Assembly: GCA_038501625.1 (NCBI GenBank)
Contig: JAZAYU010000359.1
Span: 62,001 to 126,000 of the forward strand
From: Corbicula japonica
Lineage: Eukaryota > Mollusca > Bivalvia > Venerida > Cyrenidae
Direction: 5' to 3'
Length of the DNA: 64,000 bases
Both the position numbers and the translations under genes were made by a program. Of the stretch, positions 23,355 to 35,339 are shown piece after piece; the stretch's first letter is position 1, and each line of letters starts with the position of its first letter. The notes beneath the pieces were generated by a model. The model saw only the letters and a program-made list of their open reading frames with translations. It did no database searches and was not told the DNA's origin.

Positions 23355-25288
23355 ATACGGAATCGACCCTACTATTTCGACGCGCAAAGCCCGTCGATAT
23401 CGTGTCGATTCCGATTACGGTATTGCGCATGAGCAAAAAGGAGTACCTTGAAACTTTGAAACCGTGTCGCAAAATAGGGCTTCTGATTGGACTATGTGAC
23501 TTTCATCCGGGTGCAATAGTCTTTTGTGCTTACTTCCGGATTTAAAAGTTGAAAATCCGCAATTTTTTTTTCTCGATTCACATTTTCAGATGTTCTTCTT
23601 CCATATGGTAAATAACAATTAAAATTAAACTTGCCAAAAAATTAAACCTAATATAGTCACAGAGATAGAGCCTAACTGTAAACTTCACCCTAGCGATGCG
23701 CATTACGGTATGTGTTTGAATTTTGGCTAATTAATTACACAACAGTATGATAAAGTGATAATTATTAGTTACACCGGTTTTCCCAATATTCAAAACATTG
23801 GAATTTTACGAAGTTTTTATTTATTTTTTTACTGCAATCATCAACAAGAACAGTAAGTTTAACATTGCAGTTTTGATAGTAATATCGATTGCTTTCGTTT
23901 TAATTTGGTGAAAGAAAGCGATTATGTATTGCGTTGAACTAACTCTGGATATTGTAGACTGGACAGAACTGGTCAAATGAAATCTGAACAGCTAATAGCA
24001 ATGAAGATGTGTATACATGATCAGGAATCGAATCCAAGGTTCGCAGATATAGCATAAACCTACTCTGCTAATATAAGTTGAAATTTGAGGCATGGTAAAG
24101 CTGTGTTTATCAAATGCTATCTGAAAAATGCTTCATTTACAACAAATAAAAATCTTTAGAGCTAAATCTACATTATTTTCATTAAAAAAATGAGACATCG
24201 TGTAGAATGATTAAAATAGGAAGCACGGCTTATTATTATTTGTTTCAGATTTTAGGAATAATTGCTCTGCAGAGGTGTAGAAATTCTCTTTGACCCACTG
24301 GCCGTGCAGAAAGTGCACTCGCCCTTATAGAAAGTACACTCGCCCTTACATTTTAAATACAATACTCTTTTTTGTTAAGCTGTGTTTACCTAATGCTATC
24401 TGAATAATGCTTCATTTACAACAAATAAAAATTCTAAGAGCTTTATTTCATTTAAAAAAGGAGGCATAGTGTAGAATGATTTAAAAAGGAAGTTTACCAC
24501 TAATTATTATTATTATGTTTCAAATTTTAGAAATAATAAACAGAGGTTTAGAAATTTGACCCACTCGCCCTGCAGGTTTAGTGAATGAGTAAGTGCACTC
24601 GCCCTCAAAAAGTAAACTCGCCCTTAAATTTTAAATAAAATACTCGTTCTGATGAAAATTTTGTTTTTCTTTTCGTTCTTTCTCATTGTTACTGCCTCGC
24701 TCGCTCTCTCGCTTTTCATTATCATCCGTATCTTGTGTAAAAAAAAAACGTTATCTTCATTTGTTCCTAAATAATTTTTGACATACAGCGGGAAAATATG
24801 TGCACGTGCAGACTCGTTCTGATTTGGGAAAACCCAATGAGGATAAAAAAAAATTGCTACTGATACCATTACATCAGAAACGTTCCGAATACATCGGAAT
24901 TCGACCGAAATTCCGAAAATCAAATTGTATTTTGTAAACAAAGTGAAAATATTTCATTTTTGAAGAAAACACATATTGCTTTGCTGAATAAATTACTCGC
25001 CCATCCGTTCGAGTGTATCGGCCACTTTGCCCGACCCAACGGATCATTTACTCGCCATGACAGCGGTCGTGTGGAATTCTACAAGCTGAAAATTGCATCG
25101 GACAATCTCAAAATATCTGATTGCTTGTCCGTGGGCTAGCTCAATGTTTTAGTGTAGACTAGTTTAAACGTAAATTTGATACGCACCATTCTCTTTTAGC
25201 ACCATATGCACATCATATTACAACAGCAACAAGTTTATTACAAAATAACATGTTTTGATATCTATTTTAAAATTATCAAGCCCCCATG
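23355..25288 (+). repeat. 2-kb dispersed repeat, copy 1, left part
   Basis: Matches 44,515-46,632 in the same orientation: both begin with GAATCGACCCTA and continue through ATTTCGACGCGC, GGTGCAATAGTCTTTTGTGC, AAGCTGAAAATTG and ATTGCTTGTCCGTGGGCTAG. The match breaks at CCCCCATG (25,281-25,288), where the foldback element begins, and resumes at 33,489. A segment of about 160 bp with GAGGCATAGTGTAGAATGAT is locally duplicated at 24,100-24,260 and 24,370-24,545. Non-coding. Confidence 0.8.
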
Positions 25289-25334
25289 GTATCTGGGACG
25301 CTCTGGTGGCAAACAAACATTACGCAACATTACG

Positions 25335-25640
25335 TAACATTACATAACATGACCCAGTTAGCAGCCATCTTGTTACTATAAATTCATGACCTAGTTAGCG
25401 GCCATCTTGTTACTAAAAATGCATGACCTACTTAGCGGCCATTTTGTGACTTAACATGACCTAGATAGCGGCCATCTTGTTTCTGTAAATACATGACCTA
25501 GTTAGCGGTCATCTTGTTACTAAAAATACATGACCTACTTAGCGGCCATCTTGTGACGAAACATGACCTAGATAGCGGCCATCTTGTTTCTATAAATACA
25601 TGACCTAGATACCGGCCATCTTGTTACTATAAATAAAATC
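25335..25640. repeat. GCGGCCATCTTGTTACT subterminal array, left arm
   Basis: About nine units of 33-37 bp with the core CATGACCTAGTTAGCGGCCA followed by TCTTGTTACTATAAAT. Variants with TCTTGTGACGAAAC alternate in a regular order, so a compound unit has been amplified. The inverse array is at 33,135-33,435. Confidence 0.9.
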
Positions 25641-26475
25641 TCATTTTAGCGGATGACGTTACATCATCTATTGTCATTAAATAACAAATCAAATTTTTAA
25701 AAAAATTAGATCATAAATATATTACATCATTTTCTGAAAAAGAAATTACTACATTAAAAAACAATAATGTATAACATCATTTTCTGAAATAAACATCTAA
25801 AAAAAGATTACATCACTTTCTGAAAACAAAAGACACATGATAAAGTAAATATGACGTCATGACGAAAAATTAAAAATATCGCAAATACCTTGATGTTCAC
25901 TCCTTGGTGTCCAGCGACTAAATGAACATCAACGTTCAAAGACATACATAGTTCGAAAAACGTTTCTATTGGTTCATTTCTTTCTATTCATTAACGTAGC
26001 TTTTCTATTGGCTCATTTATTGTTAGAGTCAATAATATCGGATATTTTATGACTCTATTGTTGCACCGGTTCTTTGATTTCAAATACCTTCGATTGTTAT
26101 AGACAATAATATAAATTTTATAATGATAATATACTTTACAACTCTATTGAAGCACGGGTTCTATAGAACCGCATTCCGTTCTTTCTCATAAAAGAAATAC
26201 CAATACTATAAATTAGGTGATGATGAAAGACATTTTTAGTCTCTATGGACATGTCAGTTCTTGCTTCGTTGTTAAATAAAAGAAATAACTTCGATTGTTT
26301 AAGTTAATAATATAATGACAAAGGCATTTAGTCTCTATTCATAGACCGATGCAATAGATTGCATTTCATTCATTGTTATCAGAAATACCTTTTATGATTC
26401 GAGTCAATGGTATAAATTAATAACAAAAGATATTACATTTTCCATGGATAGGCCGTTTCTATAGATTTCTTTGTT

Positions 26476-27807
26476 CAGACCATTATTTTACAAAAAGCTT
26501 GAGTAAAGACAAGTTTTAGTGTTGTTTTAGTTAAAGGTGCATTTATATCATATAATGATAAAATGTAGCATATTATACTTACAGTAATCAAAATATATGT
26601 TATTAAGTCAAGTGTGGTAGATTAGAAAATACCTCAAGAAAATCAATACCTCTTTGCTTTATAAATTTATAGGACTTTTAAGATAAATAGTACATAAGAA
26701 ATGTTTTGTGTATCATTAAGTTGCATGTTTCTAGATGCAATAATTATAATATTATCACCTCTATTGAAATTATATTTGTCTGCAGCTGCCTTCAGGGAAT
26801 GTCAGCTAAATTTGTCAGGAGTGTGACAATATGCAAATATTGCAATATTCTGTCAACATATATTTTACATTAAAACAAGAGCATGTATTATCCTGGAAGT
26901 CTATGTCATGTTTTATTAAATTGTGACAAACAGGAATGGCCTCAGTGAAACATTTTTGAGTACATTGCACTAATGTGGTTGTCAGGAGTGTGACAAACTT
27001 TTTTTAACAAAATGCATTTTTTATCTTTATGTGATACCACATGTTCTAAATCACTTACATTTGACTCTTCAACATGTATTTTGCCCCGCCCGGCTAGCTC
27101 AGTTGGTAGAGCATCGGACTGTCAATCCAGGGGTCGTGAGTTCGATCCCCAGCCGAGGCGGGAAAAAATTTCTCCGTAACAATTGAACTCGGACATTGCG
27201 TCTGAGAGTCATTTGTCCCTCACCTCTGATTCAAGTGAGGAAGCAGTCAGTCGCTTGCGGAGAAATTGGTTAGTACTGGTTGGAGACCCAGGAACACCGG
27301 TTAGGTGGACTGACCGCCGGGATATAACCTAGCTGTTGAAACCAGGCGTTAAACCCGAAACAAACAAAAACAAACAAATCAACATGTATTTTAACAGAAA
27401 TACACATTTAAACAATAAGAAACAGTAAAACTTGTATTTTAAACAGATCAATTAAAATTCTTTGATTTATTTAATATAGTTCAATAAAGCTCCATAAAAT
27501 TTTTATTCTGCCACATATGGGTATAACTTGATTGATTTTGATCACTGAAAAGACTGTACAAACATATGAACCAACCAGTTTGGACTTTTTATGAACTTAA
27601 ATTCTTTACATTTTTTTCACTTTACTTGCCATTTTTCAAATGACAATATCTCAGCAACCAGTTGACCAATTTCAAAAATATTTTCAGTTTTATACTCAGT
27701 TTCAATAAGCAAAAAATGCAGAATAACAAGTTTGGAATTTGAACGAACTTTATTTTTTCACTATTTTTTCACTTTTCCAGCCATTTTTTCAAAAGCCCTT
27801 ATAGAGA
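26476..27807. other. left-arm segment without counterpart in the right arm
   Basis: The inverted-repeat match of the foldback element breaks here and resumes at about 27,808. Apart from the SINE, the sequence is AT-rich and unidentified. A pair of related phrases (ATTTTTCAAATGACAATATCTC and CATTTTTTCAAAAGCCC) hints at internal duplication. No ORF with family resemblance. Confidence 0.5.
27083..27378 (+). mobile_element. tRNA-headed SINE with perfect 14-bp target duplication
   Basis: The head is tRNA-like: an A-box TAGCTCAGTTGGTAGAGC, an anticodon loop CTGTCAA with GTC (Asp-like), and a B-box GAGTTCGATCC. A body of about 200 bp follows, then an A-rich tail with repeated AAACA. The direct repeat TCAACATGTATTTT flanks it at 27,069-27,082 and 27,379-27,392. 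The acceptor and T stems pair poorly, so this is a retroposon and not a tRNA gene. It lies inside the left arm of the foldback element, in a 1.3-kb segment absent from the right arm. Confidence 0.9.
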
Positions 27808-28430
27808 AATACCAATACTGTAAATGAGGTAATGACAATAGACATTAATTCTCAATTGATACACGTGTTCTTTGAAGCGCATTCCATTATTCAAGATTAT
27901 TGAAGATATTGATAAAAGGTGTCAACTGATTTGTATAGACTTGTTCATAAAACGTGTTTATCGGCTTTTCGCTCCGCGTCACAGACAATAAATGTTTAGG
28001 ACTGGGTTGTGTTTCTTTAAATTTATTTTAAATTACTTTTAAAGCATGGAGTTGTTTTACAATGTCTTTCATTTAATTTTTAGCGATCACAGTATATGAA
28101 ATAACGAGATATTTTTCTGACAGTGTACGAATAATAAAGCTTTATTTATTATAAATTAAAAAACAAAATCACGTACCCGATCTTTACTCCACGCTATCCA
28201 AACATGTCGATAATGAGACGTCAGTTCTTAGCTGAGCATATAAGCGCTACCAACACCAATACCGACACCAACAGCACATTTTCGTGACTGTCGTACGCAT
28301 TTTTTGATATTACCGTTATGTTTTAGGCGTGTTTCTATTTTTATAATGCTAGCGTATTACACTGTTGAAATATTTGTAAATAATGTTTTCATTTTTGTTA
28401 TGTTTAAACATGGTTTTTGTCCGTTTACAG

Positions 28431-29092
28431 GTATTTTTCCATATTCGTGATTGTCGTACGCATTTTTGATATTTCCGTTTTAAAATGTGTTAAGCTTGAC
28501 ATGTTGGTTCTTGCTTCTTTGTTATAATACCTTCGATTGTTTAAGTCAATAACGTAATGACAAAAGCTATTTAATTTCTATTCAGAAACAAATTCTATAG
28601 AACCGCATGCCATCCATTGTTATATAAAATACCAATACTATATATTAGGTAATGATCAAAAACTTTGTTAGTCTCTATTAACATGTCTGTTCTTGCTTCT
28701 TTGTTATAAAAAATACCGATACTATAAATTAGGTAATGATGAAAAGACATTAATTCTTTATTCATACGTCGGTTCCTTGAAGCAATTTTATTGTGTTCTT
28801 TTATTGAAGATATCGGTTATTGGTAAAAGGTGTTAAAGGTATTGTCAACTGATTTGTATAGACTTGTTCATAAAGAGGTGTTTATCGGCTTTTCGCTCCG
28901 CGTCGCAAACAATACATGTTTCATTTTAAGACTGGATTGTGTTTCTTTGATATAATATTTATTTTAAATTACTTTTAAAACCTGGAAAGATGTTTTTTTT
29001 AAATAAAATGTTTTTCTTTTAATTTTTGGTTTAGCAATTGCAGTATATATTTTATGAAATATATTTTTCGCTCACTGTAAGAATAATAAACG
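28431..29092. other. centre of the foldback element with a third arm copy
   Basis: Between the two inner arms is a further, diverged copy of the inner-arm sequence in the left-arm orientation: GTCAACTGATTTGTATAGAC and TTTATCGGCTTTTCGCTCCG occur near 27,930-27,975 and again near 28,847-28,900. The element therefore contains two direct copies and one inverted copy of its inner segment. There is no coding capacity. Confidence 0.7.
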
Positions 29093-30869
29093 GTAAACGG
29101 ACAAAAACCATGTTTAAACATAACAAAAATGAAAACATTATTTACAAATATTTCAACAGTGTAATACGCTAGCAGTATAAAAATAGAAACACGCTTAAAA
29201 CATAACGGTAATATCAAAAATGCGTACGACAGTCACGAAAATGTGCTGTTGGTGTTGGTATTGGTGTTGGTAGCGGCGGCGGCGGCGTTTGATCACGCTT
29301 ATATGCTCAGCTAAGAACTGACGTCTCATTATCGACATGTTTGGATAGCGTGGAGTAAAGATCGGGTACATGATTTTGTTTTTTTAATTTATAATAAATA
29401 AAGCTTTATTATTCGTAAACTGTCAGAAAAACATCTCGTTATTTCATATACTGTGATCGCTAAAGATTAAATGAAAGACATTGTAAAACAACTCCATGCT
29501 TTAAAAGTAATTTAAAATAAATTTAAAGAAACACAACCCAGTCCTAAACATTTATTGTCTGTGACGCGGAGCGAAAAGCCGATAAACACGTTTTATGAAC
29601 AAGTCTATACAAATCAGTTTACAACTTTTACCAATATCTTCAATAATCTTGAATAATGGAATGCGCTTCAAAGAACACGTGTATCAATTGAGAATTAATG
29701 GCTATTGTCATTACCTCATTTATAGTATTGGTATTTATCCACTGTATATAAACCGACTGTATCATATGCCGGATATAGCAAGCTGATTGCATGGCTGCGA
29801 TATAAACAATTCGTAAATAACACATTGAAAATGGAATTATTAGGATCATTTTAAGTACCTTCAACAAAACCAAGTACGTTATATTTTGTATAGTGCTTAT
29901 TGGTTGTAATAACATTTGTTTTGCGCATATATATGGATAAAAACTTGCAAAATTGCATTTAGTCACAAGAAGTCTGGCAAGTGACCCACATTATTGTATC
30001 AAAATACTGTTATTCTTTACAAATAAACGCTCTGATGCACAAGTACGTACTAGTAATATGACTCTATGACATTAAAATAAAGATTATTACATTACAATAT
30101 TGCTTTAAATGTATAGATAGTGTAAATTATTAAAATGTTTGAGGGGTGTGTTTCGGAATGACTGTACCATCTATAGCATTATCATACTATCAGTTATAGC
30201 AAACACACCCATTTCTGTTGTATCATTTAGTGCGAAGTTTTGTTGAATGATTTTCCAATAATCTGTATCACTTATGGCGATGCACATTTGCTGATTTTAT
30301 CAAGTTTATGCTTTTAGGTAAGATGGAGGAGTTCATCTACATATATTGTCTATACAAATCGGGTATATGTGGAGAAATAATAAATCATGGCGTACAAAAA
30401 CACGAAAAGAAGAACTTTAAAATAATAAAACAGAAGGATACAACAAGAGTGACTATAGGTTATTGTTATTTGTTAGTTTGTATAAAAATTAAACTGTCAG
30501 GCCCAACGCAGCTGGGCGACCGTTTAATTGTTCATACAAACCTCGAAATAAACTATAAACTGTTTTTGTAACTGATAAATTGGCATACACATAGTTTACA
30601 CAAATCAGTTATCAAACCATTACTTTAATGGCTAGTATAAATGTATTATGAGAATATGTTAGAAAGCGAATTCGTTAATTCCTTTAACTGAAATCAGCAT
30701 GGGAACATACCTGACTCTCACGGGAAGACCTTTGTGATAGTCAATCCTTGGGCGGAAAACAAGACATTGATTCCTTTGCTAAAGTTCCATTTGACCCTTT
30801 ACTCGATGGGATATGGAGTACGTTGTTTTTGCTGTACACTGTTTGCTATTACATTTATTAGAATAATTC

Positions 30870-30965
30870 TGAAAACAAGTGAACATTGTATATTCCGATC
30901 AAATGACATGGATGTTTCAGCTGACAATGATCTACATTGGTCGTATATTGAGTAAAGGGTTTATC
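30870..30965 (+). repeat. GATCAG-rich repeat R2, partial copy
   Basis: GATCAAATGACATGGATGT followed by CTGACAATGATCTACATTGG and GAGTAAAGGG matches the R2 family, whose fuller copies lie at 33,800-34,045 and 47,610-47,860. It forms the end of an apparent 73-codon frame, which is therefore not a gene. Confidence 0.6.
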
Positions 30966-31104
30966 ATCAGCTAAAAGTAACAGTATTTAAATAACTTGCT
31001 TTGCCTCAGAATTTGTATGTCACGCCTACCTGCGTATGTATTTATAATTGTGAACCTGAGTTTCGAAACTATTACTTTTAAAAAACCTTAGACGATAAGT
31101 GGGT

Positions 31105-31395
31105 TGGAGTTATTTCACCAAGACAACTTGTTTTGTTTTTGTGATCTGAGAACCTGTTTTCGCAAGTGTGAGGTTAATGCACCCTAGAACCTGGTTTAAA
31201 CATCCAGTGGCAATTTGATTTGCCACTGACCGTTCTAACTGACCCCTCGGGTCTCATTTTTGTTAATTGCTAGTGGTGTCTCTTTTGAAACTGATCATTT
31301 TTTTAACCATGCTCTCTCCCTTTCTTCTTCTTGGCTGTGTGGGAGGCTGTTTTTTTCTGAAAGTGGCGATTCCTGATACGCATATATCACCTTTT
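31105..31395 (+). repeat. dispersed repeat R1, copy 2
   Basis: Shares with 10,850-11,150 the phrases GTGAGGTTAATGCACCCTAG, AACCTGGTTTAAAC, TTTGCCACTGACCG, GGCTGTGTGGGAGGCTG and GTGGCGATTCCTGATACGC. It is nested inside the CACTG-ended element. Confidence 0.75.
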
Positions 31396-33134
31396 TTAGA
31401 CTATGTTTTTCAAATCCAAAACATTTTGGGACGACATTAGTTATCGCTTGTTGGAAATTGTAGTTCTCAGAGCGGCATGAGTGTTAACTAATGAAGTCAG
31501 GTAGATCCAATTGTTTCGTGCCGCCGCAGTATATATAAAGGCACCGAGGCCCTTATATTTTATAACGCATCATAGTTCTGTACGAAGTACTTTTAATACA
31601 TGTTTTTATATTAAGCCGTTGTTCTTAAATCCGAAAAAATATACTAAAATCATATTTAAAAAATCGCCATAACTGATACACATAGATCACTAGAAACATA
31701 CAAATGATTGAGTTAACATGTTCAATAGATGATACAGTCTGGGTCGAAGCTACATGCATGTTTGGTCTAGTGTTTTGTTGTTTAATTGATCAGCTTTGGT
31801 GTTCTTATTATTGTAAGAATGAAAATGATATGTTTAATCATCGCTAGCAAGAGAATACCTATCAAAACCTGTTAAAACATAAACATTTACGATGATTTTG
31901 TAACAGTACACAGTGCAAACGGTACTTTGTGTGAGTGATTTAAGCGATTTTTAAAAGTATTTTGCATGAAAAAGGTTACAACGTCTTTCATAACAAGTGC
32001 TCCGAGAATCGCCTGTTGAACATGCATTTGTCGATTGGATAACTCATTACAATACATACAAAATCTCCTCATTTTTGAACTGTTTACTATGTTTTTGTGA
32101 CAATCAGTGCGCTATATCCGGTAGATGATACAGTCGGTTTATACACAGTGTTATCTATAACAAAGAAGCAAGAACAGACATGTCCATAATTATTTACTTA
32201 TATGATAACAATAAATGGAATCTAAAGAATAGGCGTGTGAATAGCTACGTAATTTCTATTATTACTATCCATTTTATAGTATTGGCATTTCTTATATAAC
32301 AAAGAAATCTATAGAAACGGCCTATCCATGGAAAATGTAATATCTTTTGTTATTAATTTATACCATTGACTCGAATCATAAAAGGTATTTCTGATAACAA
32401 TGAATGAAATGCAATCTATTGCATCGGCCTATGAATAGAGACTTAATGCCTTTGTCATTATATTATTAACTTAAACAATCGAAGTTATTTCTTTTATTTA
32501 ACAACGAAGCAAGAACTGACATGTCCATAGAGACTAAAAATGTCTTTCATCATTACCTAATTTATAGTATTGGTATTTCTTTTATAACAAAGAACGGAAT
32601 GCGGTTCTATAGAACCCGTGTTTCAATAGAGTTGTAAAGTATATTATCATTATACAATTTATATTATTGTCTATAACAATCGAAGGTATTTGAAATCAAA
32701 AGAACCGGTGCAACAATAGAGTCATAAAATATCCGATATTATTGACTCTAACAATAAATGAGCCAATAGAAAAGCTACGTTAATGAATAAAAAGAAATGA
32801 ACCAATAAAAAAGCTTTTCGAACTATGTATGTCTTTGAACGTTGATGTTCATTTAGTCGCTGGATACCGAGAAGTGAACATTAAGGTATTTGCGATATTT
32901 TTATTTTTTTTTCATGACGTCATACTTACTTTATCATGTGTCATTTGTTTTCAGAAAGTGATGTAATCTTTTTTTAGATGTTTATTTCAGAAAATGATGT
33001 TAAACATTATTGTTTTTAAATGTAGTAATTTCTTTTTCAGAAAATGATGTAATATATTTATGATCTAATTTTTTTTTCAAAAATTTGATTTGTTATTTAA
33101 TGACAATAGATGATGTAACGTCATCTGCTAAAAT

Positions 33135-33435
33135 GAGATTTTATTTATAGTAACAAGATGGCCGTTATCTAGGTCATGTATTTATAGAAACAAGATGGCT
33201 GCTATCTAGGTCATGTTTCGTCACAAGATGGCCGCTAAGTAGGTCATGTATTTTTAGTAACAAGATGGCCGCTAACTAGGTCATGTATTTATAGAAACAA
33301 GATGGCCGCTATCTAGGTCATGTTACGTCACAAAATAGCCGCTAAGTAGGTCATGTATTTTTAGTAACAAGATGGCCGCTAACTAGGTCATGTATTTATA
33401 GTAACAAGATGGCCGCTAACTAGGTCATGTTATGT
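33135..33435. repeat. AGTAACAAGATGGCCGC subterminal array, right arm
   Basis: Inverse of the array at 25,335-25,640: about eight units with AACAAGATGGCCGCTAACTA and GGTCATGTATTTATAG. It forms the outer part of the right arm of the foldback element. Confidence 0.9.
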
Positions 33436-33488
33436 AATGTTACGTAATGTTTGTTTGCCTCCAAAGTGTCCCAGATGCTACTCCCATG

Positions 33489-33640
33489 TTACGCTTCCTC
33501 TTAAATTTCCTGTTTCTTTCTTTATTGTTAATACTGACAAATCAGAATTTGCTTATTTGCGCAAAAGTGGGACTAGCTGAAATGTTTACCCAGCTAGTTC
33601 TGGACTAGTTACAAAAAAAACAAAATTTGTCCAGCCATGA
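33489..33640 (+). repeat. 2-kb dispersed repeat, copy 1, right part
   Basis: TTACGCTTCCTCTTAAATTT through CTAGTTCTGGACTAGTTAC matches 46,633-46,785, where it follows directly on the CCCCCATG site. Together with 23,355-25,288 it makes up one copy of the repeat, split by the foldback element. Confidence 0.85.
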
Positions 33641-33799
33641 TTGCAGATTAATTTCAACAATTACTTGCAACAGGAACATTTGGCAACTGTAACAATTTAA
33701 AAGCGGACACGGCGAAGCCGTGTTTTCAAAGGAAGGAATTAGCAATGAATAACTAAATACTCGCACTTTAAGTTTGAATTGTTTGCACAAGAAAGCTGT

Positions 33800-34045
33800 G
33801 TTTTAACCCTTTCCTTCTAAGTTACACCAATATTGTGTGCGCGAACAGTTAACATCCAGATCGGCCGACATATCTGTGCCATCTCATCAGGATCTTAAGT
33901 GTTCGCTGTTTTATTTATTAGGTTATTTCTCACGAAAATGTGACCTGTGCAGATCCTCATCAGATGGCACGGATGTGCAGGCTGCTATGGATTTACACTG
34001 GTTACACACCTTAAATGGTATGTATAAAGGAAATGGTTAAAAAAT
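33800..34045 (+). repeat. GATCAG-rich repeat R2, long copy
   Basis: Contains CCAGATCGGCCGACATATCT, CTCATCAGGATCTTAAGTG, AGGTTATTTCTCACG and GATCCTCATCAGATGGCAC. The same phrases in the same order define a family in the window. The two GATC halves are partly palindromic. It has no coding content despite a 67-codon open frame. Confidence 0.75.
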
Positions 34046-34732
34046 ACAAATTAAAGCGACCGTTTGACATAACAATTCAGTATAAAAGTTTCCCCGCATT
34101 AACTTCCTCAGATCTGAGGGATCTTATCTGAAGTAGCACTGTTATTCTCTGGTCGAGATATTATTAGAACTCCACTGACCTGATCTTATCAACAGTTTAC
34201 GAGGTTTCCAGCTATTTTGTATCATGATTTTTGTTGCTCTATTGTAAGAAAACAGCAGATCTTGAGTTTATACAATGTGTATAATAATTGCCATTAGTAT
34301 GGTATTTAAACACATTCGAACTACACTTAAACTTTCTTAAATCTGTTTTAAAACTTAGAAATAATAATTGGCACATGTATACTTAATGTGTGTGTCCTTC
34401 TGCTCTTAAATGTTGATTAAATTATAGAAAAATAACGTTTTATTTTTTCTCAGCTTAAAATACCAATAAAGCTTTACAATTGTTAATAATTATGTTATTA
34501 TAACAATTAATACACTACTCAGAAGTTCTACGTGAACACTTGATAAATGTTGTTTTTCCTATTAAACTATTTGATTGAATCATTCAAGTTTGAAGTTTAA
34601 TAAATTTCTTATAAGTTAAGTTTTAGAATACTGATAAGTTGGCACTTATGAAACAAGTGTAATACCAATATTTTCGTATTTACATTCGTTCACGTAAATA
34701 TATAATTACGTTAGAGCGTAACTTTCATCTTA

Positions 34733-35264
34733 AAGCCTGGTTCACATTGTCCTGGTATACAGCCCTGATACGTCCTGGTTTGGATCCCGGGGCCACCGGG
34801 ACCACAACCGTAGCAACGCCGGGAAGAACCGCATTGAATCGGGATAAACCTTGTTGAACCGGTGATCACCGGGAAGCGGCCCCGGCGGTGTTTAAATTCT
34901 TATAAAACAGGGACTCATCGGGAGCGAAACCAATGCCGGGTTATACCGGGGAAATCCGGGACATCACTGTAGCTCTTCCAGCACGATCTGTCTTGCCACC
35001 GTGCCACCGGACTACTTTGTGAAACCGTAGAAAACCGACATGGACTGCGTCCATTGTGGAGTTACGGTGACTTCCCGGTTTGGCCATGGTGTGCCACAGA
35101 GGAAAGTGTGTGTAGCCCCAACTCGTGCCAGTCGAACTACGGTTTGGCGAGGTAGCGGCCGGTGAATTTCGGTAAAGTACCAGTGAAGCATGATTCAACT
35201 TCAGAAGCCATATTTAAACCATGATCCACCAGGGCAGTATATTGCGGCAATGTGAACTATGCTT
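34733..35264. mobile_element. GC-rich TIR element
   Basis: Inverted ends AAGCCTGGTTCACATTG (34,733) and CAATGTGAACTATGCTT (ending 35,264). The interior is strikingly GC-rich and full of CCGG/CCGGG words in otherwise AT-rich DNA. The end sequence resembles that of the GATC-rich element at 21,656-22,295 (AAG.TGG.TC), so the two may belong to one superfamily. The target duplication is not clear. CCGG-rich sequence continues to about 35,335. The 85-codon - strand frame here is not a gene. Confidence 0.75.
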
Positions 35265-35339
35265 CACGAACTCTTCCCAGTTCATCCCGGTCCTCCGGCT
35301 ACAAATTACCCGGACTCACCGGATTATACACCGGGACAT

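Larger units (their letters stand above)
29740..32150. mobile_element. 2.4-kb CACTG-ended TIR element nested in the right arm
   Basis: Terminal inverted repeats of about 45 bp start with CACTGTATATAAACCGACTG on the left; the right end is the inverse, CAGTCGGTTTATACACAGTG. Direct TTATC lies on both sides (29,735-29,739 and 32,151-32,155). Further in, GGATATAGC..CTGATTG pairs with CAATCAG..GCTATATCC. CACTG ends suggest the CACTA/Mirage/Chapaev group, though five bases of duplication is not its usual value. None of the ORFs within resembles a transposase. It also carries a copy of dispersed repeat R1 (31,105-31,395). Confidence 0.85.
25289..33480. mobile_element. 8.2-kb foldback-type element
   Basis: The ends are inverted: ATCTGGGACGCTCTGGTGGC (left, from 25,291) against GCCTCCAAAGTGTCCCAGAT (right, ending at 33,476). 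Flanking 8-mers CCCCCATG (25,281-25,288) and CTCCCATG (33,481-33,488) look like a target duplication with one mismatch. Both terminal arms are over 1 kb (25,289-26,475 with 32,298-33,480), continuing internally as 27,808-28,430 with 29,093-29,739. The distal part of each arm is a tandem array. A paralogous site at 46,625-46,632 lacks the element. Long arms with subterminal tandem repeats and an 8-9-bp duplication characterise foldback/TU-type elements. No transposase was found. Confidence 0.85.

Noticed and set aside
25335..25640. CRISPR-like array of regular repeats
   Set aside because: The units are contiguous tandem repeats without unique spacers and have an inverse counterpart in the other arm of a foldback element; the DNA is eukaryotic.
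27083..27158. tRNA-Asp gene
   Set aside because: The A and B boxes and a GTC anticodon loop are present, but stems pair poorly, and the segment is the head of a SINE with a body, an A-rich tail and a perfect 14-bp target duplication.
29640..29966. 108-codon - strand frame as a transposase of the CACTG-ended element
   Set aside because: It straddles the element boundary at 29,740 and has a low-complexity hydrophobic composition with no transposase motif.
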